Source: an uncultured Acetatifactor sp. (lineage in GTDB: Bacteria > Bacillota > Clostridia > Lachnospirales > Lachnospiraceae). Taken from it: a stretch of 64,000 nt of DNA. The stretch is from the NCBI GenBank assembly GCA_947586055.1, contig CANPXL010000011.1:19021-83020 (forward strand), given 5' to 3'. The notes under the pieces were generated by a model that was not told the DNA's origin, ran no database searches, and saw nothing but the letters and a program-made list of their open reading frames with translations. The translations under genes and the position numbers were made by a program. Shown one piece after another: positions 1-8,495 of the stretch (position 1 is the stretch's first letter; the number at the start of each line of letters is the position of its first letter).

Positions 1-1753
1 GGGCAAGTTTCATGGGATTGTCGTCCATCAGTACGATATCCGCCGCCTCAATCGCCGCGTCCGACCCAAGCGCCCCCATTGCCACTCCAATATCCGCCCG
101 GGACAAAACCGGCGCGTCATTGATGCCGTCTCCCACAAACACCAGCTTCTCACCGGCGCTTTTTCCGGCAAGCAGCCGTTCTACAGCCTCCACCTTATCT
201 GCCGGAAGGAGTTCGCTCTCCACCTGATCCAGCCCCAGTGTCTCCGCCGCCTCAATGGCCGCTTTTTTACTGTCTCCCGTAAGCATGACCGTTTGTTTTA
301 CGCCCGCCGCCTTTAAGGCCTTCACGGCCTCCGCCGCCTGTTCCTTCACGACGTCGGAGATCAGAATATATCCCGCGTATTCTCCTTCCACCGCCACATG
401 CACCACGGTTCCGGCCATCTTCGGTTCCTCACAGGTAAGCCCCAGTTTTTCCATCAGCCTGCGGTTCCCCGCCGCAACCGGCGTTCCCCCCACAACGGCG
501 CTCACGCCGTATCCGCCGATCTCTTCCACCTGAACGGCGCTTCCGGCAGGTATTTCCTTTCCATACGCTTCCTTCAGGCTTTTGCTGATCGGATGGCTGG
601 AATAGCTTTCCGCGCAGGCGGCGTATTCCAGCAGCTTTTCCGCCGCGTTCTCCCGGTCTTTCACGCCGCCTTCCCGGCTGCTTTCCTTTTTCAGGAATAT
701 GTCGGAAGGGTGAATGTCCGTAACCTGAAACACTCCCTTTGTCAGAGTTCCCGTCTTGTCAAAAACGACGTAGCGGGTCTTCGCCAGAGCTTCCAGATAA
801 TTGGAACCCTTTACCAGAATGCCGCACGCCGACGCGCCGCCGATCCCGCCGAAAAAGCTTAAAGGGATGGAGATCACCAGCGCGCAGGGACAGCTGATCA
901 CCAGAAACGTCAGCGCCCGGATCAGCCAAGTACTGAAGTCCCCGGAATTTCCGGACAGCAGGTTCCACAAAGGCGGAAGAACCGCAAGGGCAAGCGCGCT
1001 GCCGCATACAGCCGGGGTGTAATATCTCGCAAATTTTGTAATAAAGTTCTCCGCCCGGGCTTTCTTCATGCTGGAGTTCTCCACCAGATCCAGTATCTTT
1101 GAGACGGTGGATTCCCCGAATTCTTTCGTTGTCCGGATTTTCAAAAGTCCTGTCAGATTGACGCAGCCGCTGACAACCTCCTGACCCGCCTCGACCTGTC
1201 TCGGAACGCTCTCGCCCGTGAGGGCGCTGGTGTTCAGCGAGGAACTTCCCTCCGTCACCACGCCGTCGATGGGGATTTTCTCTCCGGGGCGCACCACGAT
1301 CACGGAACCCGTCTCCACGTCGTCGGGATCCACCTGCTTAAGAGCGCCGTCAGCGTCTTCCAGATTGGCGTAATCCGGTCGAATGTCCATGAGCGCAGTG
1401 ATATTCTTCCTGCTCCTGCCCACAGCCACCGACTGAAACAGCTCTCCGATCTGGTAAAAGAGCATTACCGCGACTCCCTCCGCGAACTCCCCTTCCAATC
1501 CCCTGGATTCCCTGTAAAGCCCCAACAGCATGGCCCCAACCGTTGCCACCGCCATGAGAAAATTTTCATCGAAAACTTCGCCGTGCACGATCCCAAGAAC
1601 GGCCTTACGCAAAATGTCGTACCCGATCACAAAATAGGGGATCAGGTACAGGACAAACCTCAGCCAGCCTTCCGCCGGCACAAAGGGAAGCGCCGCCATG
1701 AGCGCAGCCGCGATCAGGATCCGGCACAGAACGTTTTTCTGCTTTTTTGTCAT
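1..1753 (-). CDS. Heavy-metal translocating P1B-type ATPase (Zn/Cd/Pb-type likely), partial at left edge
   Basis: About 584 residues are visible; the C-terminus lies beyond base 1. Reading down from ATG 1753, the order is: a short N-terminus with no metal-binding domain, membrane helices, an actuator region with the TGES loop (SALTGESVP), the intramembrane metal site SCPCALVIS, the phosphorylation site DKTGTLTKG, the nucleotide-binding HP motif (SSHPIS) and the hinge [10 protein letters not shown]. The protein would pump a divalent soft metal out of the cytoplasm using ATP. The stretch after CPC ([12 protein letters not shown]) is typical of Zn/Cd exporters rather than Cu ATPases. That is family knowledge, and the deciding residues of the last helices are outside the window. 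The missing N-terminal HMA domain appears to be supplied by the small gene 31 bp upstream. Confidence 0.93.
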   Translation of the reverse strand, partial: MTKKQKNVLCRILIAAALMAALPFVPAEGWLRFVLYLIPYFVIGYDILRKAVLGIVHGEVFDENFLMAVATVGAMLLGLYRESRGLEGEFAEGVAVMLFYQIGELFQSVAVGRSRKNITALMDIRPDYANLEDADGALKQVDPDDVETGSVIVVRPGEKIPIDGVVTEGSSSLNTSALTGESVPRQVEAGQEVVSGCVNLTGLLKIRTTKEFGESTVSKILDLVENSSMKKARAENFITKFARYYTPAVCGSALALAVLPPLWNLLSGNSGDFSTWLIRALTFLVISCPCALVISIPLSFFGGIGGASACGILVKGSNYLEALAKTRYVVFDKTGTLTKGVFQVTDIHPSDIFLKKESSREGGVKDRENAAEKLLEYAACAESYSSHPISKSLKEAYGKEIPAGSAVQVEEIGGYGVSAVVGGTPVAAGNRRLMEKLGLTCEEPKMAGTVVHVAVEGEYAGYILISDVVKEQAAEAVKALKAAGVKQTVMLTGDSKKAAIEAAETLGLDQVESELLPADKVEAVERLLAGKSAGEKLVFVGDGINDAPVLSRADIGVAMGALGSDAAIEAADIVLMDDNPMKLA

Positions 1754-1784
1754 CTCAGATCTCCCTGCCCTTCGTTTCCTTCAC

Positions 1785-2006
1785 TCAGTCCAAATAGACC
1801 TCGCAGTCGCTCTCCACTTTCCTGCACGCCTTGCGGACCGCCGCCATGACGCTCTCCTGATCAGCGCCCTCCGCAAATTCCACCTTCATCTTCTGCGTCA
1901 TAAAGCTGACCAGCGCGTCGGCTACGCCTTCCACCTTTTTTGCCGCTTCTTCCATCTTCAGAGCGCAGTTGGCTCAATCCACTTCGATCCTGTAGGTTTT
2001 CTTCAT
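1785..2006 (-). CDS. Small HMA-domain metal-binding protein with in-frame TGA at the first ligand Cys (candidate selenoprotein)
   Basis: The frame runs from ATG 2006 to TGA 1785 and encodes 73 residues, interrupted only at codon 11 (1974-1976) by TGA. The N-terminus reads MKKTYRIEVD-[TGA]-ANCALKMEEA. In HMA proteins this place is the first Cys of the CxxC metal site, so the codon fits a U-x-x-C (selenocysteine) site. The remaining 62 codons are open and keep the HMA pattern (KVEGV, then an MKVEF-like strand). A strong AGGAGG lies upstream of the ATG. Just 3' of the TGA a hairpin can be drawn: UGC-G-CU pairs with AGC-G-GCA and the apical loop starts with G about 15 nt after the TGA, roughly as in bacterial SECIS elements. 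Alternatives are a sequencing error or a true nonsense mutation. It sits directly upstream of the metal ATPase that lacks its own HMA domain, so it is probably that pump's metal donor or sensor domain. Confidence 0.7.
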
Positions 2007-2028
2007 TTCCCGATCCTCCTCATTTTCC

Positions 2029-2049
2029 AGATGCAAATCTTTTGCATCT
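2029..2049. promoter_or_regulatory. Perfect 9-bp inverted repeat in the HMA/ATPase leader
   Basis: AGATGCAAA and TTTGCATCT are separated by 3 nt. The repeat lies between the promoter/operator and the ribosome site of the HMA gene, so in the minus-strand transcript it would form a tight hairpin about 20 nt before the start codon. It could be a second operator or an mRNA hairpin. There is no U-tract, so it is not a convincing terminator. Confidence 0.5.
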
Positions 2050-2068
2050 TAAATCGAAATTCGTTCAC

Positions 2069-2118
2069 ATGAACCATTGTTCATACGTTTATCATACCAG
2101 ACCTGCGCAGATTGTCAA
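2069..2118 (-). promoter_or_regulatory. Strong promoter with ArsR/SmtB-like palindromic operator for the HMA/ATPase genes
   Basis: On the minus strand, TTGACA (2113-2118), a 16-nt spacer and TATGAT (2091-2096) form a near-consensus sigma-A promoter. Immediately downstream, ATGAAC-AATG-GTTCAT (2069-2084) covers the expected start point. ArsR/SmtB metalloregulators (CadC, CzrA, SmtB) bind palindromes of this TGAAC/GTTCA type; that is family knowledge. Derepression by metal is inferred, and no arsR gene is seen in the window. Confidence 0.7.
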
Positions 2119-2148
2119 TACCAAACTTTCATAAAACAAAAAATGGGT

Positions 2149-2308
2149 AACAGTTCAGCCGGCAGCCGGATACATCGAAAAATCATGCTCGCATGAATTT
2201 TTCGATGAATGCGACTGCCGAGGGAGCGCCATTTTATGAGCAAAGGCAGGCGCGCAGCGCCGAATAGCGCGTTAGCGCGGCTTTGCGAATGGCGCGGGCT
2301 GAACTGTT
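2149..2308. repeat. 160-bp palindromic element with three-way-junction fold potential
   Basis: The ends are a perfect 12-bp inverted repeat (AACAGTTCAGCC at 2149-2160, GGCTGAACTGTT at 2297-2308). Inside are two nested hairpins. One is GGCAG (2161) with CTGCC (2215), enclosing a 16-bp near-perfect stem at 2173-2207. The other is GCGCCATT (2226) with AATGGCGC (2288), enclosing GCAAAG (2240) with CTTTGC (2281) and a GCGC-rich core. No believable ORF is present. It lies between the 3' end of clpX and the metal-resistance promoter. The layout suits a MITE-like or REP-like interspersed element, or a structured RNA. Only one full copy is in this window. Confidence 0.7.
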
Positions 2309-2319
2309 GCAAAAATGGG

Positions 2320-2347
2320 AAAAAAAGGGAGCCGTTTCCCGGCTCCC
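2320..2347 (-). terminator. Rho-independent terminator of clpX
   Basis: On the minus strand GGGAGCC, a 7-nt loop and GGCTCCC (2327-2347) are followed by TTTTTT. The stem begins within the clpX stop codon. Confidence 0.85.
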
Positions 2348-3927
2348 TATTGCGTTCCCGAAATTTCTTCCGCAGGAACTTCCTGCAATTCTTCCATACG
2401 GTCCGTCAGAAGACTGCTCCTGATATCGATCACCGGACCGCCCGTACCTTCGATATATTCCCGGGTGATCGTCACCCTGCCGATATTGTCGTCCTTTGGG
2501 ATCTCGTACATGATATCCAGCATAAATTCTTCGATGATGGAGCGCAGGGCTCTCGCTCCCGTATCCCGCTTCATCGCCTTTTCCGCAATGGCTTCCAGCG
2601 CGCCGTCGGTAAACTCCAGTTTCACTTCATCCAGTTCCATAAGCTTCTGGTACTGTTTTAAAATGGCGTTCTTCGGCTCCTTCAGGATCTTCACCATCAT
2701 TTCCTTACTCAGGCCCTCCAGAGCGAAAATGATGGGAAGCCGGCCGATGAACTCAGGGATCATGCCAAATTTTCTGATATCCTCCACTGTGACTCTGGAG
2801 AGGATGTTTCTGTCTTTGTCATACTTGTCCCTCAGTTCGGAATTAAAACCGATGGACGCTGACTTTGTCAGCCTTTCCTTGATAATATCCTCCAGATCGG
2901 GAAAAGCGCCGCCGCAGATGAAAAGAATGTTCCTGGTATTCACCGTCGCCAGAGGCACCATGGCGTTCTTGCTGTTCGCCCCCACGGGCACCTCCACCTC
3001 CGCGCCCTCCAGAAGCTTCAGCATTCCCTGCTGCACACTCTCTCCGCTGACGTCTCGGGTATTTGTATTCTTTTTCTTTGCGATCTTGTCAATCTCGTCA
3101 ATAAAGATAATTCCCTGCTCTGCCTTCTCCACATCGTTGTCGGCAGCCGCCAGAAGCTTCGACACCACAGACTCAATGTCGTCTCCGATGTAGCCCGCCT
3201 CCGTAAGGGAAGTGGCGTCCGCGATGGCAAGGGGCACATCCAGAAGCCTCGCCAGGGTTTTCACCAGATAGGTCTTACCGCAGCCGGTAGGGCCGATCAT
3301 CAGCATATTGGATTTTTCGATCTCGATATCGTCCATGGTTCCCGTGGCCACCCGCTTATAATGATTGTATACCGCCACGGAGATCACTTTTTTGGCGTGT
3401 TCCTGCCCCACCACATATTCATCCAGTCTCGCCTTGATCTTATGCGGCGCGGGAATATTTTTAATGTTCAGGACGGGATCTTTGGACTCGCCCGGTTTCT
3501 TTTTTTTCAGCTTCTGCTTGTTGGGAATGCCGCCGTCTCCCCGCAGATCCGCGAGGTTCACAAAGCTGATGTTGGGAAAGCCTCCCTGTCTGGTCAGCTG
3601 TTCCAGCTCGTTCTGCAGGTTGGGATGATTCAGCATCCCCTGATAATCAAACTGGCTGACGGTCTCCATGGTTTTATGCATACAGTCGCTGCAGACACAG
3701 ATATTGTTGGGCAGCTTAAACATTTTTCCCGCCTTGCTCTCCGGTCTGCGGCAGATAAAGCACACATCCTCATATTCGCTGTTGCTGCTCTTTCCCGCCC
3801 GCTGGGTGTTGGACGCGTCCTTCCGCTCCTGCTCTCCCGTATCCCGGTCGGTGTCCTCCTGCAGGTCCTTTTCCCCGTCCTGATTCCTGTCCTCGTCCAT
3901 AGTGTCGCGATCCATTTTGTCCGACAT
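2347..3927 (-). CDS. clpX: ClpX-type AAA+ unfoldase with acidic N-terminal extension
   Basis: The protein has 526 residues, against about 420-430 for ordinary ClpX. It contains a C4 zinc-binding motif (CFIC and CSDC), Walker A GPTGCGKT, Walker B IIFIDEIDK, the ClpP-docking IGF tripeptide (SASIGFNSE), arginine finger/sensor regions and the C-terminal small domain. ClpX unfolds tagged proteins and feeds them to ClpP. The first 45 or so residues before the zinc domain are rich in Asp, Glu and Arg and are not part of normal ClpX. I chose ATG 3927 because GGAGAGA precedes it closely; an upstream TTG at 3951 is possible. It is not beside clpP or tig, so it may be a second ClpX copy. It has its own promoter and terminator. 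Confidence 0.88.
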   Translation of the reverse strand: MSDKMDRDTMDEDRNQDGEKDLQEDTDRDTGEQERKDASNTQRAGKSSNSEYEDVCFICRRPESKAGKMFKLPNNICVCSDCMHKTMETVSQFDYQGMLNHPNLQNELEQLTRQGGFPNISFVNLADLRGDGGIPNKQKLKKKKPGESKDPVLNIKNIPAPHKIKARLDEYVVGQEHAKKVISVAVYNHYKRVATGTMDDIEIEKSNMLMIGPTGCGKTYLVKTLARLLDVPLAIADATSLTEAGYIGDDIESVVSKLLAAADNDVEKAEQGIIFIDEIDKIAKKKNTNTRDVSGESVQQGMLKLLEGAEVEVPVGANSKNAMVPLATVNTRNILFICGGAFPDLEDIIKERLTKSASIGFNSELRDKYDKDRNILSRVTVEDIRKFGMIPEFIGRLPIIFALEGLSKEMMVKILKEPKNAILKQYQKLMELDEVKLEFTDGALEAIAEKAMKRDTGARALRSIIEEFMLDIMYEIPKDDNIGRVTITREYIEGTGGPVIDIRSSLLTDRMEELQEVPAEEISGTQ

Positions 3928-3985
3928 GATTCTCTCCATTTCCGCTGCCAAGGAAAACTTCGGTTCTCAGTTACAGCCTGATAAA

Positions 3986-4014
3986 AGTATACTTTAAATT
4001 GTCTGTCTGCACAA
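3986..4014 (-). promoter_or_regulatory. Promoter of clpX
   Basis: Minus strand TTGTGC (4009-4014), 17 nt, TATACT (3986-3991), about 60 nt upstream of the chosen clpX start. Confidence 0.6.
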
Positions 4015-4060
4015 GTGAAGATTTTCTAAACGGCAAAATGGATGCAACGGCCTTCTTCTG

Positions 4061-5479
4061 TTACGGCATCTCGCCCAGCGTAACCTCCAGATCGTGGGAA
4101 ACGTACTCGCTGTCCTCCAGCCGCTCCACAGTGACTACAACCGTTTCGCCTGCCTTGTAATACTGGATGGTATCTAAAAGATCATCTTTGTCAGATATCT
4201 TCTGTCCGTCAAATTTAACGATAACGTCACCTCTCTGGAGACCGGCCCGATCCGCTGCCAGACCGTCTTCCACGCTGTAGACAAACGCGCCCTTCGGCAT
4301 ATCGAACATCAGCGCGACATCGTCGGTAACGCTCTGAAGTTCGATACCCATGTAGCCTCTCTCGCTGTCATCCACCTTTACGGTTCTGGTCTCCCGCTCC
4401 ATCAGATCCGCTATGATCGGGCTTGCGGCCGTGATGGGAATGGCATAGCCCATGCCTTCCACATAAGTGCCGCCGATCTTGCTGGAATTGATTCCGATCA
4501 CTTCCCCCTTCAGGTTCAGCAGAGCGCCGCCGGAATTGCCAGGGTTGATGGCCGCATCCGTCTGAATGAAAGTTCCCTTGCTGCCGTCGTCAAAGGTCAG
4601 TTCCCGCGCAAGCGCGCTGACCATGCCGCCGGTCACCGACTGTCCGTATCCGAGGGCGTTGCCCACGGCGATCACGGGCTCGCCCATTTCCAATTCATCA
4701 CTGTCGCCCAGAGTTGCGATCGCAATGGCATTTTTCGTATCCTGAGACAGACTGTCCAGAGGAACCGCGATCACCGCAAGATCCATATCCGAGTCCAGCC
4801 CCTTGATAACGGCTTCCGCCTCCGTTCCGTCCACAAACGTGACCGTCAGGCTGTCCGTTCCCTCCACCACATGGTTGTTGGTCACGATCAGCAGCGACTC
4901 GTCGTTTTCCGCCACAATAATCCCTGAACCGCTGGCCGCCTCCTGCTCGCTGTAAGGCCGTCCCCAGTAGGACGAGACGACGGTATAGTTATTGACGATG
5001 GAAACCATCGCCGGCATGACCTTCCGCACGATCTCGGAAGCGTCAACCTGTATGATCTTCGTAGCGGCGGTATCCGAGGTATCCGCGGGACGGATCGTAC
5101 GGATTGTTTCCTTTTCTCCCGTTTCCTGCCGCCCTTCTCCCTGCGAATCCGTCAAGGTCTGCAGATTCGTCTCAAGCTGGCCCGTGCCGCGCTGCACCGC
5201 ATAAAACCCGAAGCCCGCAAACAGTCCGAAGCAAAGTCCCAGGCTGAGACTGACCATAAGCTTGCGGAAGAAACCGCCGCCTTTCTTCGGTTCGCTCTTC
5301 TTTTTTTTCTTTTTCTTCGTGTCGGCCGCTTTACCGCTTCCGCCGCCTTGCGCATCCGCGCCGTAAAACGCGCCGTTCGTCTGGTAGGTGGAATAACCTC
5401 CGGACTCCGACGCCGCGTGCTCCGGTTCTGCCGTGCGGTTCTGTGCATCCGGTTCCGAATAAATTTCATTTTCGTACAT
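4061..5479 (-). CDS. htrA: Membrane-anchored HtrA/DegP-type serine protease with PDZ domain
   Basis: The protein has 472 residues. A hydrophilic cytoplasmic N-terminus of about 70 residues ends in a Lys-rich stretch and is followed by one membrane helix (about 73-95). Then comes a trypsin-like domain with catalytic His (VTNNHVVEG, near 200), Asp (DMDLAVIAV, near 235) and Ser (NPGNSGGALL, near 315), and a C-terminal PDZ domain (LQRGDVIVKFDG). HtrA enzymes degrade misfolded proteins outside the membrane. The start is ATG 5479, preceded by an AGAGGGA-type site. It is transcribed separately from clpX, and both belong to protein quality control. Confidence 0.95.
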   Translation of the reverse strand: MYENEIYSEPDAQNRTAEPEHAASESGGYSTYQTNGAFYGADAQGGGSGKAADTKKKKKKKSEPKKGGGFFRKLMVSLSLGLCFGLFAGFGFYAVQRGTGQLETNLQTLTDSQGEGRQETGEKETIRTIRPADTSDTAATKIIQVDASEIVRKVMPAMVSIVNNYTVVSSYWGRPYSEQEAASGSGIIVAENDESLLIVTNNHVVEGTDSLTVTFVDGTEAEAVIKGLDSDMDLAVIAVPLDSLSQDTKNAIAIATLGDSDELEMGEPVIAVGNALGYGQSVTGGMVSALARELTFDDGSKGTFIQTDAAINPGNSGGALLNLKGEVIGINSSKIGGTYVEGMGYAIPITAASPIIADLMERETRTVKVDDSERGYMGIELQSVTDDVALMFDMPKGAFVYSVEDGLAADRAGLQRGDVIVKFDGQKISDKDDLLDTIQYYKAGETVVVTVERLEDSEYVSHDLEVTLGEMP

Positions 5480-5588
5480 GACAATCCCTCTTTTCTGCGA
5501 TAGAAAGGTTTCCTTTCTTTATGTTTCACAGTATATCCGCCAATTGTGAAGGATCTGTGTTCCGTTTATGAAGTCATTGTGAAAATTT

Positions 5589-7415
5589 TTATTCCACCGT
5601 CACCGACTTGGCAAGGTTTCTCGGCTTATCCACGTCGCACCCTCTCCCCACGGCAATATAATAGGCAAACAGCTGCAGCGGAACGATGGCAAGGGAATTT
5701 GCAAAACAGGGTTCCGTCTCCGGAATATAAATCACATAGTCCGAAGCCTTCTCGATCGCCTTGTTTTCCTCGTTTGTCACCGCCATCACAAAAGCGCCGC
5801 GGGCCTTCACTTCCACCATGTTGCTGATCGTCTTCTGGAAAAGTTCCGGCTGCGTGGAGATGGCCACCACCAGCGTTCCGTCTTCGATCAGGGAGATGGT
5901 TCCGTGTTTCAGTTCTCCGGCGGCGTAAGCTTCGGAATGAATATAGGAAATCTCCTTCAGCTTCAGCGATCCCTCCAGGGAAATGGCGTAATCGATGCCT
6001 CTCCCGATAAAGAAGATGTCCCTTGCCCCAAGGTAACGGTTTGCAAAATGCTGAATCTTCTCCTTCTGGCCCAGAAGCAGTTCGATCTGATCCGGAATAC
6101 ACTTCAGATCCGCCAAAAGGCCGGCAAATCTCGCATCGTCCACGGTCCCCCGAACCCTGGCCAGCTTCATGGCGAGAAGATACATGGCCGCCAGCTGCGC
6201 GCTGTAGGCCTTTGTGGTCGCCACCGCGATCTCAGGGCCCGCCCAGGTGTAAAGGCAGGCGTCCGCCTCTCTGGCGATGGAACTGCCCACGACATTTACA
6301 ATGCCGAGCACCTTAAAGCCCCGTTCCCTGGATTCCCGCAAAGCCGCCAGGGTATCCGCCGTCTCGCCGGACTGACTGATCACGATCACCATGGCTCCCT
6401 CCTCCAGAATGGGATTGCGGTAACGGAACTCGCTGGCCACATCGACCTCCACGGGAATCCTTGCCAGATCTTCCAGCACATATTTTCCCGTGACGCCCGC
6501 GTGATAGGCGGATCCGCAGGCCACAATATGTATCTTGCGGATCGCCCGAAGTTCTTCGTCCGTCATGTTCAGTTCGTCGATCACAATATCGTTGTTCCGG
6601 ATTCTGGGCGATATGGTGTCCGCAATGGTCTTTGGCTGTTCGTACATCTCCTTGAGCATAAAATGCTCATACCCGGCCTTCTCCGCCGCATCCGCATCCC
6701 AGTCGATCGCCACCGGCTCTTTCTTCAGTTCCTCCTGGTCCACGGAGAAGAAGCGGAGTCCGTCGGGGCGCAGAACCGCGATCTCCTGATTGTCCATATA
6801 ATATACCGTTCTGGTGTATTTCAGTATGGCCGGCACGTCGGACGCGATAAAACATCCGGAGTCGTTCTGTCCCACGATCAAAGGGCTGTCTTTTCTGGCC
6901 GCATAGATTTCATTGGGAAATTCCGCAAACAGAATCCCAAGCGCGTAGGATCCTTCTACCCTGTGAAGCACCTTGGCGATGGCTTCCAGCGGGTTCCCTC
7001 TGTAATAATAATCCAGAAGATGCGCCAGCACCTCCGTGTCCGTCTCAGACTGAAACTGGCAGCCTTTATCGATCATTTTTTTTCTCAGCGGAATGTAATT
7101 TTCAATAATGCCGTTATGCACGACCGCAATCGTTCCCTTGTTGTTGACGTGCGGATGCGCGTTTGTGTCGCTGGGCGCCCCGTGAGTCGCCCACCTGGTA
7201 TGGCCGATGCCGGAACAGCCCGGCATGGTCTGTCCGCCCTTTGTCAGATTTTCCAACACCTTCAGTCTGCCCGCAGCCTTCCGAGTCTGAATGGCCTTCC
7301 CGTCATAAACCGCCATTCCCGCCGAGTCATAACCTCTGTATTCCAGTCTGGACAGACCGTCCAGAATGATGGGCGCCGCCTGTTCCTTTCCGATATATCC
7401 TACAATCCCGCACAT
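5589..7415 (-). CDS. glmS: Glutamine-fructose-6-phosphate aminotransferase (isomerizing)
   Basis: The protein has 608 residues, normal for GlmS. It makes glucosamine-6-phosphate from fructose-6-phosphate and glutamine, the entry to UDP-GlcNAc. The N-terminal nucleophile Cys2 (MCGIVGYIG) starts a class II glutaminase domain, with GIGHTRWATHG. Two SIS sugar-isomerase domains follow (VISQSGETADT; SEAYAAGELKHG) and the C-terminus ends DKPRNLAKSVTVE. GGAGGAA precedes ATG 7415. Only 53 bp separate it from the upstream glycosyltransferase, so there is no room for a glmS ribozyme. It reads as the last gene of the polysaccharide locus, supplying hexosamine. Confidence 0.97.
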   Translation of the reverse strand: MCGIVGYIGKEQAAPIILDGLSRLEYRGYDSAGMAVYDGKAIQTRKAAGRLKVLENLTKGGQTMPGCSGIGHTRWATHGAPSDTNAHPHVNNKGTIAVVHNGIIENYIPLRKKMIDKGCQFQSETDTEVLAHLLDYYYRGNPLEAIAKVLHRVEGSYALGILFAEFPNEIYAARKDSPLIVGQNDSGCFIASDVPAILKYTRTVYYMDNQEIAVLRPDGLRFFSVDQEELKKEPVAIDWDADAAEKAGYEHFMLKEMYEQPKTIADTISPRIRNNDIVIDELNMTDEELRAIRKIHIVACGSAYHAGVTGKYVLEDLARIPVEVDVASEFRYRNPILEEGAMVIVISQSGETADTLAALRESRERGFKVLGIVNVVGSSIAREADACLYTWAGPEIAVATTKAYSAQLAAMYLLAMKLARVRGTVDDARFAGLLADLKCIPDQIELLLGQKEKIQHFANRYLGARDIFFIGRGIDYAISLEGSLKLKEISYIHSEAYAAGELKHGTISLIEDGTLVVAISTQPELFQKTISNMVEVKARGAFVMAVTNEENKAIEKASDYVIYIPETEPCFANSLAIVPLQLFAYYIAVGRGCDVDKPRNLAKSVTVE

Positions 7416-7468
7416 AAGTTCCTCCGTTTCTTCTCATCGGGAGACGTCTCTCCCATCAGCAGTTCTCC

Positions 7469-8392
7469 CTATCCCCAGTATGCCCTGTTTCCGGTGAGCG
7501 CCAGAATCATGTTCCGGGGCAGCTTTCTGTAGTGTTTCCCCAGAAAATAGCCGACATACTTACATCCGCATTGTATCACAAACCCTGGGAATCTGTACAG
7601 ACGATGTTTTTTCTTCAGGTCCTTCCACGTCTCTTTCACCAGCTTTCTGCCCTCGGACTCGGAGCTTACGCCGCCGAACACCTCCGGATGGTCGGCCTGA
7701 GACACCCCCAGATCAAAATTTCTTCTCAGCTGCTGCAGGTTTGTGTAATTATGAGAATGTATCACCGCGGCCTGCGCCTGATAGGCAATGCCGTACCCGG
7801 CCTTCACTGCTCCGGCCGCGTAAATCATGTCTTCATTAAATATGGTATGTCGGATGAATCCGCCTAATTCATCATAGATATCCCGCCGGTACGCCGCGCA
7901 GACGTTGGAGCAGAAATAGGTCCGGATCCCCAGAGTATCCAGATCCGCTTTTGTTTTGACACGGGAGGCTTGGGGATAATTGAACCTTCTCGTTATGCGC
8001 TCCAGTTCGCCGGACTTTTCCGAGGGAAGCTGTCTCGCATAAGCAACCGCCACGCCTTCGGAAAGCCCCCGAACCAGATTTTCCGTCAGATACCTGTCCA
8101 CAGGCATGGCGTCCTGGGTCATGGTGATAAACACCTCGGCATCCGAATGTTGTACTCCGGCGTGTCTTGTGCCGCCGTGGTCAAACTGGCTTTGGGAGAG
8201 ATGAAATACCTGCACGCGGGGATGTTCTCTCTGAAACGTCGTCTCGTCCGGGACCAGCCGCGCGAAATATTTTTTCTCCGTATTCATCAGTATGATCTTT
8301 CGCACCGCCGCCGTCTGGTCTTCCAGTTTTTCCAAAAGAGTGAACAACTCCGGCCCCGGCTTGTACACAGGGATAATGACATCTATCTTCAC
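7469..8392 (-). CDS. GT2 glycosyltransferase, rhamnosyltransferase-like
   Basis: The protein has 307 residues with a GT-A fold. The N-terminus is VDVIIPVYKPG-like (KIDVIIPVYKPG), with TMTQDAMPVD at the metal/nucleotide position, HGGTRHAG near residue 73 and FNEDMIYAAG as the acceptor-side acidic motif. This arrangement resembles bacterial rhamnosyltransferases of GT2; that is a family impression, not proof of sugar. The start is GTG 8392 behind AGGATGAAG. It lies between the LCP gene and glmS in the polymer locus and probably adds one sugar at the cytoplasmic membrane face. Confidence 0.85.
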   Translation of the reverse strand: MKIDVIIPVYKPGPELFTLLEKLEDQTAAVRKIILMNTEKKYFARLVPDETTFQREHPRVQVFHLSQSQFDHGGTRHAGVQHSDAEVFITMTQDAMPVDRYLTENLVRGLSEGVAVAYARQLPSEKSGELERITRRFNYPQASRVKTKADLDTLGIRTYFCSNVCAAYRRDIYDELGGFIRHTIFNEDMIYAAGAVKAGYGIAYQAQAAVIHSHNYTNLQQLRRNFDLGVSQADHPEVFGGVSSESEGRKLVKETWKDLKKKHRLYRFPGFVIQCGCKYVGYFLGKHYRKLPRNMILALTGNRAYWG

Positions 8393-8495
8393 GTTTCTTC
8401 ATCCTGTCGCCGGCCGCTCCGCAAAAATCTGAAAAGAGGGGACTGTGAAAGTTCCCCTCCTTTCCGCTCCCGGCATTTCCCTTCTTGTTTTATGG

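Noticed and set aside
5480..5588. Promoter for htrA with TATACT near 5533
   Set aside because: A -10-like box is present but no -35 at usable spacing, so it was not listed.
7416..7468. Place for a glmS ribozyme
   Set aside because: Only 53 bp lie between glmS and the upstream gene, too short for the ribozyme core of about 150 nt, and no matching helices are seen.
5904..7532. 542-codon plus-strand frame opposite glmS
   Set aside because: Antisense shadow of glmS; low-complexity composition and no domain motifs.
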